Made by a program: the position numbers and the translations under genes. Source: Salinibacterium sp. ZJ70 (lineage in GTDB: Bacteria; Actinomycetota; Actinomycetes; Actinomycetales; Microbacteriaceae). From it: 64,000 nucleotides of DNA. This document shows, in pieces, positions 45,501 through 54,462 of the stretch (position 1 is the first letter of the stretch; each line of letters starts with the position of its first letter). The notes beneath the pieces are model-generated. The model was not told the DNA's origin. It made no database searches and saw only the letters and a list, made by a program, of their open reading frames with translations. Location: positions 434,001-498,000 of the forward strand of contig NZ_CP061770.1 in NCBI RefSeq assembly GCF_011751865.2, written 5' to 3'.

Positions 45501-46574
45501 TCAGCGCACGATCATCGCGGAGGCCGTCTCGAGCTGGCCGACAGCCTCGGCGATGATGCGGTCGACGAGCTGCTCGCACGTGGGGATGTCGTCGATCACG
45601 CCCACCACCTGTCCCGCCGCGAGCATCCCCGCGGTGAGGTCGCCCTCGACGAGCCCGGCGCGGAGCATCTCGGGGGTGTTGGCGGCGAGCATCATCTGCG
45701 ACCAGTTGCGCCCGGACGCCTTCTTCATCGCGACGGCGTCCCGTGCCAGCGCAGGCCAGCTGAGTCCGCTGCGGCGCTTGAAGTCGAACGAGCGACGCAC
45801 GGTCGGAAGAAGCTGGCCCATCCCGCTGCCGCGCGTGAGCTGCTCGATGAACGGGGTTCGGAGCAGTCGGTGCGGCATGCCGTCGGCCTTCGTAGTGACC
45901 ACGGTGCCGTCGAGGCCGTAGCCGAGATAGTGCCGCTTGACGGCGTCGGGCACGTCGCTGTCCTGCGTGAGCAGGAACCGCGTTCCCATGCCGATCCCAG
46001 CCGCACCCCAGGAGAGCGCGGCTGCGAGCCCGCGACCATCGGAGAAGCCTCCCGCGGCGATCACCGGAAGGTCGACGGCGGCGACCACCGACGGCACGAG
46101 AAGGGAGGTCGGGATCGCTCCGGTGTGCCCGCCGCCCTCGCCGCCCTGGACCATCACGGCGTCGGCTCCCCATGCGGCGACCTTCTCGGCGTGCCGCACG
46201 GCCCCCACTGACGGCATCACGACGATGCCCGCGTCCTTGAGCTGCTTGATGAGGTCTTCGCGCGGGGCGAGAGCGAATGAGGCGACGGCGACGTGCTCGC
46301 GGATCAGCAGCTCGACACGTTCGCGGGCGTCACCTGCATCCGAGCGGAGGTTGACGCCGAACGGCCGATCGGTGCCCTCCTTCACCGTGCGGATGGTCTG
46401 TTCGAGCTCGGCGTAGTTCATCGTCGCGGAGGCGATGATGCCGAGCGCTCCGGCGTTCGCGGAGCCGATCACGAGCGACGCGCCGGAGACCCAGCCCATG
46501 CCGGTCTGGACGATCGGATGATCCACTCCCGCGAGTTCGGTGAGCGGGGTTCGGAGTCGCTGAGGTGTGGTCAT
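45501..46574 (-). CDS. ipdC: IpdC, nitronate-monooxygenase-like flavoprotein
   Basis: The 357-residue product is a TIM-barrel flavoprotein with VDHPIVQTGMGWVSGASLVI, MVQGGEGGGHTGAI and the FMN phosphate loop PVIAAGGFSDGRG, GIGMGTRFLLTQDS. It resembles 2-nitropropane dioxygenases, but in steroid degraders this branch is IpdC, an oxidoreductase of the 5-OH-HIC-CoA step. The size fits. It overlaps ipdB (pair 2) in an ATGA junction; the order echA20-ipdA-ipdB-ipdC is that of Mycobacterium. Confidence 0.88.
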   Translation of the reverse strand: MTTPQRLRTPLTELAGVDHPIVQTGMGWVSGASLVIGSANAGALGIIASATMNYAELEQTIRTVKEGTDRPFGVNLRSDAGDARERVELLIREHVAVASFALAPREDLIKQLKDAGIVVMPSVGAVRHAEKVAAWGADAVMVQGGEGGGHTGAIPTSLLVPSVVAAVDLPVIAAGGFSDGRGLAAALSWGAAGIGMGTRFLLTQDSDVPDAVKRHYLGYGLDGTVVTTKADGMPHRLLRTPFIEQLTRGSGMGQLLPTVRRSFDFKRRSGLSWPALARDAVAMKKASGRNWSQMMLAANTPEMLRAGLVEGDLTAGMLAAGQVVGVIDDIPTCEQLVDRIIAEAVGQLETASAMIVR

Positions 46575-47329
46575 GGTTCGGGGATCTCGCGTTCTCGGTG
46601 GCGGTCGGGGTCGATCCGCTCTCGGATGAGTGTGAGTTCGTGGGCGTCGGGCGCGCGGGTTTCGGGCGTCACTGCAGGCACGTGGAGGGCGCATCCCGTC
46701 GCCTCGACGACGGCGGCGACCTCGACCCCGGGGTGCACGGTGCGCAGGGCGAGCGTGCCGCCCGGGCCGCTCAGGTCGAGCACAGCGAGGTCGGTGATGA
46801 TCGCGCGGATGTCGTGGAATCTCGCAGCGGGGCCGAGCGCGCGGGCGCGGTCGCTTCCGATTCCGGTGACGGTGTCGACGCGGTCCACGAACACGCGCGG
46901 CTGGTGGCGCGCGACGAAGTAGCTCGTGGGGTGGTTGATCGTGTTGGCGGCCGCGGCGCGGGCACCGAGAAGCTGGCGGGTGGGGCGATCGTGCGGGCCG
47001 ATGGCGGAGAGGTTCTGGTTGCCGTGGCGATCGAGCTGGGCTGCACCCATGATGACGTGGCGTCGCCCGCTCGCGATGAGCTCGAAGAGCGCGCGATAGG
47101 GGAGCGAGCCTTCGCGCACCTCGAAGGGGTGCCCGATGGGCGGGGTGTCGGCGTACAGGGTCGCCGCGCCGTCGCTCAGCAGCAGTGCGGGGTTGTGCGT
47201 CAATCGGGCGAGCCGTGCTCCGATGCTCGGGATGATGCCCGTGGGACTCGCGAGAATCGCCCCGGCTCCGAGGAAGAGGTCGCCGCAGGCGGTCGCGGCG
47301 ATCTCGGCGCGAGTGGCGGCGGCGCTCAT
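46571..47329 (-). CDS. ipdB2: IpdB-like beta subunit (pair 2)
   Basis: The 252-residue product has the same CoA-transferase beta fold as pair 1 (ATRAEIAATACGDLFLGAGA, GAAQLDRHGNQNLSAIG, YFVARHQPRVFVDRVDTVTG). It overlaps both neighbours by ATGA junctions. By position (between ipdA and ipdC, after echA20) it is the syntenic IpdB, although pair 1 looks closer to the mycobacterial sequence. The symbol with the suffix 2 is only a label. Confidence 0.82.
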   Translation of the reverse strand: MSAAATRAEIAATACGDLFLGAGAILASPTGIIPSIGARLARLTHNPALLLSDGAATLYADTPPIGHPFEVREGSLPYRALFELIASGRRHVIMGAAQLDRHGNQNLSAIGPHDRPTRQLLGARAAAANTINHPTSYFVARHQPRVFVDRVDTVTGIGSDRARALGPAARFHDIRAIITDLAVLDLSGPGGTLALRTVHPGVEVAAVVEATGCALHVPAVTPETRAPDAHELTLIRERIDPDRHREREIPEP

Positions 47330-48153
47330 CGCGGCTCCGCTCCGGCGGCACCCGCGACGAATCCGGCGAGGTAGGCGCGGCGGGTCTCGTCATGGTCCGC
47401 CGCCGCCGCATAGCTGCGCTGCGCGTTCTCGTCGCGCGAGCGCAGCGGCGGGTTGGCGGTGAAGCCGACAGAGTCCTCGACGACGACGACATGATCCACG
47501 ACGGTGCGGGGGATGTGCAGCGTCGAGGGGTGGGCTGCGCCGAGCTCTTCCGTCTCGACGAGGAGATCCGTCGAGACGATGGTGGTTGCGGCGGCGCCCG
47601 CGAACAGATCGTCGAGGTGCGGGTCCTCGCCGAGGCACTGCACGTTCCCGCGCCGGTCGGCGCGGTCGGCGTGGAGCAGCGCGAGATCGAGGGGGATCGC
47701 GGGCATGGCGACGAGCGTCTCGCCTGTGTAGGGGCAGGGAATGGTGCGGATGCCGGACCCTTCGCGCAGCGCGTCGCTTCCGAGGCCGGCGCGGGTGGCC
47801 TCGAACCCGAGGCGCCGCGAGGCGGCGCGCAGCCCTGCCCCGAGCATCGCTTCGTCGAGTTCGAGGGTCTCGACCTCGCCCGCCTGACGGGCCCGCGCGA
47901 AGTGCGGGTCGATGGGGATGCTGTCGAGGGTGACGAAGCCGTGGACAATGCGTCGCGCCTGTCCGCTGGCGCAGAGGAGGCCGACGTCCGGCCCGCCAAA
48001 GCTCACGATGGTGAGATTCTTCGCGCCGGACGAGATGACGGCGCGCACGAGCGCGAGGGGCTTGCGGCGCGAACCCCACCCTCCGATGCCGATGGTCATC
48101 CCGTCGCGGATGAGCGTCGGCACGTCGCGCTCGGCGAGCGTGATGTCGATCAC
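47326..48153 (-). CDS. ipdA2: IpdA-like alpha subunit (pair 2)
   Basis: GTG 48153 overlaps the echA20 stop (GTGA). The 275-residue product keeps GMTIGIGGWGSRRKPLALVR and FGGPDVGLLCASG. It also keeps the LDEAM version of the catalytic-Glu motif. Its C-terminus differs: where pair 1 has GAHFTTCAPDYERDE, this copy has SVGFTANPPLRSRDENAQRS. The sequence difference suggests a different ring substrate or a diverging copy. Confidence 0.82.
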   Translation of the reverse strand: MIDITLAERDVPTLIRDGMTIGIGGWGSRRKPLALVRAVISSGAKNLTIVSFGGPDVGLLCASGQARRIVHGFVTLDSIPIDPHFARARQAGEVETLELDEAMLGAGLRAASRRLGFEATRAGLGSDALREGSGIRTIPCPYTGETLVAMPAIPLDLALLHADRADRRGNVQCLGEDPHLDDLFAGAAATTIVSTDLLVETEELGAAHPSTLHIPRTVVDHVVVVEDSVGFTANPPLRSRDENAQRSYAAAADHDETRRAYLAGFVAGAAGAEPR

Positions 48154-48908
48154 GTACGGAGGTTTCGCCCGTCGGCGACGAAGGCATCGCGGTGCTCGTC
48201 GGCCACACCGGCGAGGTTGAGCTCGAAGGTGAAGCCCTGCTCGAACCGGTAGCTGCGGTTGACATCGATGGGGTCGATCCCGTTGAGCGCTTCCTTGGCA
48301 GCGCGGATGACTCGGGTGTCCTTCGCAGCGATCTCCGTGGCGAAGGCGAGTGCTGTGTCGTCGAGCTGGTCACGCGGGACGACGTTCTCGACGGTGCCCC
48401 AGTCTGCGAGCTGGCGGGCGGTGATGGTGCTGCTCGTGTAGTACATCGCGCGCAGCTTGTGGTGCGGCACGAGGCGCGAGAGGTGGGTGGCCGCGCCGAG
48501 CGCACCGCGGTCGACCTCGGGGACGCCGAAGTAGGCGTCGTCGGAGGCGATGATCACGTCGCTGTTGCCGGCGAGTCCGACGCCTCCGCCGAGGCAGAAC
48601 CCGTTGACGGCTGCGATGACGGGGATGGAGCACTCGTAGATGGCTTTGAAGGCAGCGTAGCAACCCCGGTTGGCGCCGAGGATGCCCGAGAAGTCGGCGA
48701 TGGCCTGCATCTCCTTGATGTCGACGCCCGCGTTGAAGCCGCGCCCTTCCGCGCGGAGCACGACGGCGCAGGTGTTCGCGTCGAGCGAGGCCTCGGCGAG
48801 GGCGTCCGCGACATCGAACCAGCCGGCGACGGGGAGTGCGTTGACCGGCGGGTAGTCCATGGTGATCACGCGCACGCCACGATGGTGCATCGTTGATGTG
48901 ACAGCCAT
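48150..48908 (-). CDS. echA20: ring D hydrolase EchA20
   Basis: The 252-residue crotonase shows VITMDYPPVNALPVAGWFDV, LRAEGRGFNAGVDIKEMQ, GGGVGLAGNSDVIIASDDAY, EVDRGALGAATHLSRLVPHH and the C-terminal TFELNLAGVADEHRDAFV, all very close to EchA20 of Mycobacterium (memory). EchA20 opens ring D of HIEC-CoA, giving the substrate of IpdAB. It is the first gene of the echA20-ipdA-ipdB-ipdC operon; GGAGGAA precedes the ATG. Confidence 0.92.
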   Translation of the reverse strand: MAVTSTMHHRGVRVITMDYPPVNALPVAGWFDVADALAEASLDANTCAVVLRAEGRGFNAGVDIKEMQAIADFSGILGANRGCYAAFKAIYECSIPVIAAVNGFCLGGGVGLAGNSDVIIASDDAYFGVPEVDRGALGAATHLSRLVPHHKLRAMYYTSSTITARQLADWGTVENVVPRDQLDDTALAFATEIAAKDTRVIRAAKEALNGIDPIDVNRSYRFEQGFTFELNLAGVADEHRDAFVADGRNLRT

Positions 48909-48943
48909 TTGGGTTCCTCCCCGTCGGTTGCTATGTTTACCCT

Positions 48944-48957
48944 AGCATTTGCTTGGT
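48944..48957. promoter_or_regulatory. KstR2-type operator (8/10)
   Basis: AGCATTTGCTTGGT keeps 8 of 10 fixed bases with an intact right half. It lies between echA20 and the divergent hydrolase gene. The surrounding CCTAGCATTTGCTTGGT recurs almost unchanged at 59030-59046. Confidence 0.55.
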
Positions 48958-49056
48958 CGCCTGCTGAGAAGGATCTCCATCCCGTTCAGTGAGACGCGAG
49001 GCGGCGCCCCGCCGCACCGCGCCGCAGACTCAGGCACCACGACGAGGAGGTCGACA

Positions 49057-49905
49057 ATGCTCGATTACGAAGACACCCGCCGAACTGTCTCAGTCAACGG
49101 CCACGAGTTCTCCTTCCACGAGGCAGGTTCCGGCACCCCGCTGCTGATGTTGCACGGTTCAGGGCCCGGCGTGAGTGCCTGGTCGAACTTCCAGCACAAC
49201 CTGCCGGTGCTCGCCGAGCACTTCCGCGTGATCATGCCCGACCTGCCCGGCTTCGGGCGCTCTGACCTGCCCCACATCGATGAGGTCTACCCGGCGTTCG
49301 CCGCGCGGTGGATGCTCCACCTGATGGATGCCCTTGAGATCGAGTCGGCGCACGTCGTCGGAAACTCGATGGGCGGCTCGATCGCCGCAGAGCTCGCCGA
49401 TCTCGCTCCGGAGCGGGTCACCCGTCTCGCCCTCATGGGTCCCGGGGGGCTCGCGGTGAGCGTGTTCAACTCCGACCCCAGCGAAGGCGCCAAGCGCCTC
49501 TTCGAGTTCCTCGACGATCCCACGCGCGAGCGCATGGTCGCCTGGGTGGAGTGCATGGTCGCCGACCCGGCGCGCATCACCGACGAGCTCATCGACGAGC
49601 GGATGGCGAACGCTACCGCTCCCGGCGCCGTCGAGCGGGCCAAGGAGATCTTCGGCTCGATCTTCAACCCGGCTCTCGCCTCGCGCCACCGCCCGCTGTG
49701 GACGCGTGCCGCCGGAATCCAGACCCCGACCCTCATCATCTGGGGGCGTGAGGACCGCATGCTGCCGTACGACCAGGCGCACTTCGCCGTCCGCCAGATG
49801 CCCGACGGCGAGCTGCACACCTTCGCCCGTTGCGGGCATTGGGCGCAGATCGAACGCAAGAACGAATTCGAGCGCCTCGTTATCGAGTTCTTCACCCGGG
49901 ACTGA
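49057..49905 (+). CDS. meta-cleavage-product hydrolase (HsaD/MhpC/BphD family)
   Basis: ATG 49057 has GAGGAGG upstream and gives 282 residues. The alpha/beta hydrolase triad is Ser104 in GNSMGGS, Asp in WGREDRML and His in CGHWAQIE. The oxyanion region LHGSGPGVSAW is typical of C-C hydrolases of dienoate ring-cleavage products. In steroid degraders HsaD splits 4,9-DSHA into HIP and a hydroxyhexadienoate, which link fadD3 and hsaEFG, both encoded here. Substrate is inferred; no extradiol dioxygenase is nearby. Confidence 0.85.
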   Translation: MLDYEDTRRTVSVNGHEFSFHEAGSGTPLLMLHGSGPGVSAWSNFQHNLPVLAEHFRVIMPDLPGFGRSDLPHIDEVYPAFAARWMLHLMDALEIESAHVVGNSMGGSIAAELADLAPERVTRLALMGPGGLAVSVFNSDPSEGAKRLFEFLDDPTRERMVAWVECMVADPARITDELIDERMANATAPGAVERAKEIFGSIFNPALASRHRPLWTRAAGIQTPTLIIWGREDRMLPYDQAHFAVRQMPDGELHTFARCGHWAQIERKNEFERLVIEFFTRD

Positions 49906-49958
49906 CCCAGTCCCACCGCCGGATTGGCGCAGAGTCGCGCCAACGAGTAAGGAGAAAG

Positions 49959-51521
49959 ATGAACACCCGACGCACCAGTCGGCGCTGGCTCGCCCAAGCA
50001 GCGCTCGCAACCACCCTGCCCGTCGCGCTCGTCCTGAGCGGTTGCGCGCCGTCCGCCGAAACCAGCAATGACGCCCCCGCGGGAGAGCCTCGCACCTCGA
50101 TCGTCATCGGATCGACCTACGAGCACGACGGCTTCGACCCGATGAACCCCGCCTCGGCCTCGGCCAACGGCGAGCGTCTCGTCCCCGTGTTCGACACGCT
50201 GCTGCGCGTCGACACGAACGGCGCAGCGGTGCCGCAGCTCGCCGCCTCCGTCGAGTCGCCCGATGGGGCCACCTGGCGCTTCGGCCTGCGCGAGGGGGTC
50301 ACATTCACGGACGGCACCCCGCTGAATGCCGACGCCGTGATCTACAACCTCGAACGCCACCGTGCACCCGACTCGCCCTCGTCGAGCCAGTACCTGCTCG
50401 CCGACGTCGTGAGCATGGTCGCCGAGGATGACCTCACCGTCGTCATCACCCTGGGCTCGCCGAACTTCTCGTTCCCGTACAGCTTCACGGCGTCGGGCGC
50501 GCTCGGACTCATCGGATCGCCCGCCGCGTTCGAGGCCGACCCCGAGGGCTTCAACCGCGCCCCCATCGGCGCTGGTCCCTACATCGTCGAAGAGTGGGTT
50601 CCGGACGACTACGTCAAGATGACCGCCAACCCCGACTACTGGGCGGGTGAGCCGGAGATCAAGGAGCTCACCTACCGAGTGCTCCCCGACGGCCAGTCGC
50701 GTGAGAACGCGCTCGTGAGCGGCCAGCTCGACATCACCGTCGCCGCGGGCAACTTCGAGGCGATCTCGAACAACAGCGACCTCACCGTCTACGCCCACGG
50801 CGCACGCGGCGGCATGTCGTTGCTCCCGAATACGAGCGTCGCCCCGCTCGACGACCAGCGTATCCGCGAGGCGATCCTCATCGCCTTCGACTCGGCGAAC
50901 TCCAAGCAGGTGTTCTTCGGCAACTCGGACATCTGGGACGGCACTCGCGGCTGCATTCCGTTCGGTGCGGGCACCCCGCAGTGCGAGCCGAGCTCGGTGA
51001 AGACCGACGTCGAGCGCGCCAAGCAGCTCGTCGCCGAGTACGTCGCCGAGGGCAAGAGCGCAGCGCTCGAGATCATGACTACCGGATGGCTCGGCTCGTC
51101 GGCTGAGTACGTCGACCAGGTGCTCAAGTCGATCGGCATCGAGTCGACCATCAACTCGGTCAACCCCGGCGACTACATCCCCACCCTCTACGGCGGTGAC
51201 TTCCAGCTCGGCATGTGGCAGATGGTTCCATTCGAGTCGTTCTACCCGCTCGGCTACACCATCTTCAGCAACCAGGCGCGCAACGTCATCCAGCAGCAGG
51301 ATGCGGAGTTCGAGGCCGCTCTGCAGACCGGCGTCAACGCCGCCACGCAGGCCGAACGCGACGCAGGCCTCCGCGAGATGCAGAAGCAGTGGAACGACAA
51401 GGCGTACGTCACCTGGATCAGCCCCATGGCACAGGTCGTCGTCAGCCGGGCCGACGTGAGCCTCGGCGAGGGTTACCTCGGCGGACTCGCCTTCTACCCG
51501 CAGGACATCAGCATCGGCTGA
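49959..51521 (+). CDS. ABC transporter substrate-binding lipoprotein (SBP family 5)
   Basis: ATG 49959 follows AAGGAGAA. The 520-residue product has a signal peptide with lipobox LSGC (Cys 28) and the family-5 SBP signature around ATWRFGLREGVTFTDGTPLN. The ligand-contact region includes IGAGPYIVEEWVPDDYVKM. Family-5 proteins bind peptides, but also bile-acid conjugates, opines and glycosides. It begins a five-gene transporter operon set between steroid genes, which suggests uptake of a steroid-related ligand (inference). Confidence 0.88.
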   Translation: MNTRRTSRRWLAQAALATTLPVALVLSGCAPSAETSNDAPAGEPRTSIVIGSTYEHDGFDPMNPASASANGERLVPVFDTLLRVDTNGAAVPQLAASVESPDGATWRFGLREGVTFTDGTPLNADAVIYNLERHRAPDSPSSSQYLLADVVSMVAEDDLTVVITLGSPNFSFPYSFTASGALGLIGSPAAFEADPEGFNRAPIGAGPYIVEEWVPDDYVKMTANPDYWAGEPEIKELTYRVLPDGQSRENALVSGQLDITVAAGNFEAISNNSDLTVYAHGARGGMSLLPNTSVAPLDDQRIREAILIAFDSANSKQVFFGNSDIWDGTRGCIPFGAGTPQCEPSSVKTDVERAKQLVAEYVAEGKSAALEIMTTGWLGSSAEYVDQVLKSIGIESTINSVNPGDYIPTLYGGDFQLGMWQMVPFESFYPLGYTIFSNQARNVIQQQDAEFEAALQTGVNAATQAERDAGLREMQKQWNDKAYVTWISPMAQVVVSRADVSLGEGYLGGLAFYPQDISIG

Positions 51522-51591
51522 TGGCCTCGCGCGGGGCGGGCGTCAGCCCGCCCCGCGCACCCCTCCCTCCCTATCCCGGAAGGAACCACAG

Positions 51592-52611
51592 ATGGCGTCA
51601 CTGCCGATGCCGACGCAGGCGATCCCTGCCGTCGCTCCTCGCAGGAGGCGGATCGACACGCGCGCTCTGCGCCGCATCGGGATGCGAGCCGCGCACCTGC
51701 TGATCGTGCTGTTCTCGGTCACGTTCCTGCTCTCGTTCATGCTCGATCTGCTGCCCGGCGATCCAGCCGCGACCATCGCGGGGGAGAGCGCGAGCGACGC
51801 GCAGATCGAACGCGTGCGCCAGGAGCTCAACCTCGATGAGCCGGTCATCGTCCGCTATGGCCTGTGGGTCGCCGATGTTGTCTCCGGCGACCTCGGCACG
51901 TCATACCGCACCACCCAGCCGGTCGGCGAAGCGCTCCTTCAGCGTCTCCCGGTGTCGCTCGAGCTCATGCTCCTCGCGCAGATCATCGCGCTCGGCATCG
52001 CGGTGCCCACGGCCGTCTACTCGGCCTGGCGCCCACGCTCGTGGGTGGGCCGGATCACCACGCCGGGATCGACCTTTGCGATCTCCACGCCGGAGTTCGT
52101 CGTCGCGATCGGGCTCATCCTTGTGGGGGCGATGTGGCTGCGCTGGTTCCCCGCGACTGGATACACCCCCTTGGACCACGGGCTCTGGCTCAATCTCGTC
52201 TCGTTGACCCTGCCGGCCATCGCGATCGCGATGGAACCCGCAGGCTCCTACACCCGGATCCTCCGCTCGGACATGTCGCGCACGCTCGGGCAGGACTTCA
52301 TGCTCGCGGCGAAGGCCAAGGGCATGCCCGTGCGCAACCTCCTCTTTCGCCAGGCGCTGCGGCCCTCGTCGCTGTCGATCGCGACTCTCGCAGGGCTCAA
52401 CATCGCGCGGCTCCTCGGCACGGTCGTCGTCATCGAGACGCTCTTCGGGCTCCCCGGCATCGGACGCCTCCTCGTCGAGTCCATCAACAACGCCGACATC
52501 GTGATGCTCCAGGGCGTCGTGTGCGTGATCGCCATCGCGTACGTCGCCGTCAACATCCTCACCGACCTGGCTTATGCCCTCATCGATCCGCGGGTGCGCC
52601 ATGGCCGCTGA
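51592..52611 (+). CDS. ABC transporter permease (DppB/OppB type)
   Basis: The 339-residue permease has six helices, the first at about residues 38-58 after a 36-residue cytoplasmic N-terminus. The permease loop is DFMLAAKAKGMPVRNLLFRQ and the typical LPGDPAATIAGESASDAQIE follows helix 1. It forms the channel with the DppC-type subunit, whose start overlaps its 3' end by 11 bp. Confidence 0.92.
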   Translation: MASLPMPTQAIPAVAPRRRRIDTRALRRIGMRAAHLLIVLFSVTFLLSFMLDLLPGDPAATIAGESASDAQIERVRQELNLDEPVIVRYGLWVADVVSGDLGTSYRTTQPVGEALLQRLPVSLELMLLAQIIALGIAVPTAVYSAWRPRSWVGRITTPGSTFAISTPEFVVAIGLILVGAMWLRWFPATGYTPLDHGLWLNLVSLTLPAIAIAMEPAGSYTRILRSDMSRTLGQDFMLAAKAKGMPVRNLLFRQALRPSSLSIATLAGLNIARLLGTVVVIETLFGLPGIGRLLVESINNADIVMLQGVVCVIAIAYVAVNILTDLAYALIDPRVRHGR

Positions 52612-53443
52612 CAAGACCCTCTCCATCCTCCGCACGCGCCGCCGTCTCTCGGTCGCCGAGCTGCTGGCCCTCACCTGGCTCAGCCTCCTCATCCTGGGTG
52701 CGGTGTTCGTCGATCTGCTTCCCATCCCGAACCCCGAGGTTCCCGACTACTCGGCCTACATGTCGCCGCCGACCGACGGTCACCTGCTGGGTACCGATGA
52801 GCTCGGACGCGACATTCTCGCGCGCCTGCTCCACGGAGCACGCATCTCGCTGTCGCTCGCGGCGGCGGCCGTGGCGGCCGGTCTCATCCTGGGGCTCTCG
52901 CTCGGGCTCCTCGCCGGGTACTTCCGCGGCTGGCTCGACGCCGTCGTCGGCGTCATCACCGACACGATCCTCGCGTTCCCGGTGCTCATCATGATCATGG
53001 TGATCGTCGCCATCCGGGGTCCGTCGTACGAAGGGCTCATCGCGGGCCTCGCCATCGGAACCATGCCGGCGTTCGCCCGCATGGCGCGAGCCAACACCCT
53101 CACGTGGGCCAAGCGCGAGTTCGTGGTGGCCTCCGCCGGCCTCGGAGCACGGCACCCGCGACTGCTGGTGACGTCGGTGCTGCCCATGGTGGTCCCGCCG
53201 CTGCTCGTCTACGGCCTCGTGGTGGCGGCGCTCGTGATGATGGCCGAAGGGTCGCTGAGCTTCCTCGGTTACGGGGTGCCCGCACCCGCGGCGAGCTGGG
53301 GCAGCATGATCGCCTCCGGCCGTCAGGTGATGCAACAGGCGCCTCACGTGGTGCTCATTCCGGCGATGGCGCTGATCGCGACGGTGATGGCGCTCAACAT
53401 TCTCGGCGACCGGCTCGACCGGCGAGGGGGGGACCTGCGATGA
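52601..53443 (+). CDS. ABC transporter permease (DppC/OppC type)
   Basis: ATG 52601 gives 280 residues; the overlap with the previous gene explains a weak ribosome site. The DppC signature HLLGTDELGRDILARLLHGA is present, followed by the EAA loop REFVVASAGLGARHPRLLVT and the phrase [20 protein letters not shown]. Six helices. ATGA overlap with the next ATPase gene. Confidence 0.92.
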   Translation: MAADKTLSILRTRRRLSVAELLALTWLSLLILGAVFVDLLPIPNPEVPDYSAYMSPPTDGHLLGTDELGRDILARLLHGARISLSLAAAAVAAGLILGLSLGLLAGYFRGWLDAVVGVITDTILAFPVLIMIMVIVAIRGPSYEGLIAGLAIGTMPAFARMARANTLTWAKREFVVASAGLGARHPRLLVTSVLPMVVPPLLVYGLVVAALVMMAEGSLSFLGYGVPAPAASWGSMIASGRQVMQQAPHVVLIPAMALIATVMALNILGDRLDRRGGDLR

Positions 53444-54462
53444 CCTCGGCCACCGTGCTCGACGCGCGCAACCTGACTGTCGACATCGACACCGCGCGGG
53501 CGCGCATCCGCGTCGTCGCCGGAGTCGACCTGGAACTGCAGGCCGGTGAGGCCCTCGGGCTCGTCGGGGAGTCCGGCTCGGGCAAGTCGGTCTTCTCACG
53601 CTCCGCGATGGGACTGCACGAGGACGACGACATCGTCACCGTCGCCGGCTCCTCGGAGCTTCTCGGCGAGGAGGTGATCGGCGCCCGCGTCGGTCGGCTG
53701 CGCCAGCGCTGGGGCTCCGACATCTCGATCGTTCTCCAGGATCCGCTGGCCTCCCTCAACCCGGTGCGCCGGATCGGAACCCAGCTCACGGAGACGATCC
53801 GTCGACACCGTCCCCACCTGAAGCGAGCTGAGGCGCGCGCCATCGCGCTCGACCTCATGCGCAAGGTAGGCATCGCCGACCCGGTGCGGCGGCTGCGGGT
53901 CTACCCGCACGAGCTCTCCGGCGGCATGCGGCAACGGGTGATGATCGCGATGGCGCTGAGCGGCAACCCGAGCGTGCTGATTGCCGACGAGCCTACGACC
54001 GCGCTCGATGTGACGGTGCAGGCGCAGATCCTCGACCTGCTCGACCGTGAGCGGCGTGCCAGGCAGATGGGTCTCATACTGGTGACCCACGATCTCTCGA
54101 TCGTCGCCGCACGCACCGACCGCGTGGCCGTGATGTACGCAGGTCAGATCGTCGAAGAGGCGCCCACAGCCCGCATCTTCGCCGGCCCCCGTATGCCCTA
54201 TACGCGTGCGCTCCTCGACGCGGTACCTCCCCTCGAGGGGCCCACTCACGTGCGTCTCGCGGCGATCCCCGGATCTCCGCCCGACCCGTCGGTACCCGTC
54301 GCAGGGTGCCGCTTCGCGGACCGTTGTGCGTTCGCTGAGGAGCGCTGCCGCGCCGAGCAGCCGGAGCTGCGGCCGATAGACGGCGACGCGAGTCACCGAG
54401 TGCGGTGCCACTTCCCGCTACAGCCCACAGCAGTCGCCGAACCGGTGGGAGAAGCAGTATGA
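53440..54462 (+). CDS. ABC transporter ATPase (DppD/OppD type)
   Basis: The 340-residue ATPase has Walker A GESGSGKS (43-50), signature LSGGMRQR, Walker B VLIADEPTTALDV. A C-terminal oligopeptide-family region has cysteine spacing GCRFADRCAFAEERC, which binds a 4Fe-4S cluster in some relatives. It pairs with the DppF-type ATPase that begins in its stop codon. Confidence 0.93.
   Translation: MTSATVLDARNLTVDIDTARARIRVVAGVDLELQAGEALGLVGESGSGKSVFSRSAMGLHEDDDIVTVAGSSELLGEEVIGARVGRLRQRWGSDISIVLQDPLASLNPVRRIGTQLTETIRRHRPHLKRAEARAIALDLMRKVGIADPVRRLRVYPHELSGGMRQRVMIAMALSGNPSVLIADEPTTALDVTVQAQILDLLDRERRARQMGLILVTHDLSIVAARTDRVAVMYAGQIVEEAPTARIFAGPRMPYTRALLDAVPPLEGPTHVRLAAIPGSPPDPSVPVAGCRFADRCAFAEERCRAEQPELRPIDGDASHRVRCHFPLQPTAVAEPVGEAV

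Noticed and set aside
45501..47999. An 832-codon minus-strand reading of ipdC extended upstream
   Set aside because: Upstream of 46574 the frame is antisense-phase noise over ipdB2 and ipdA2; the ATG at 46574 in an ATGA overlap is the natural ipdC start.
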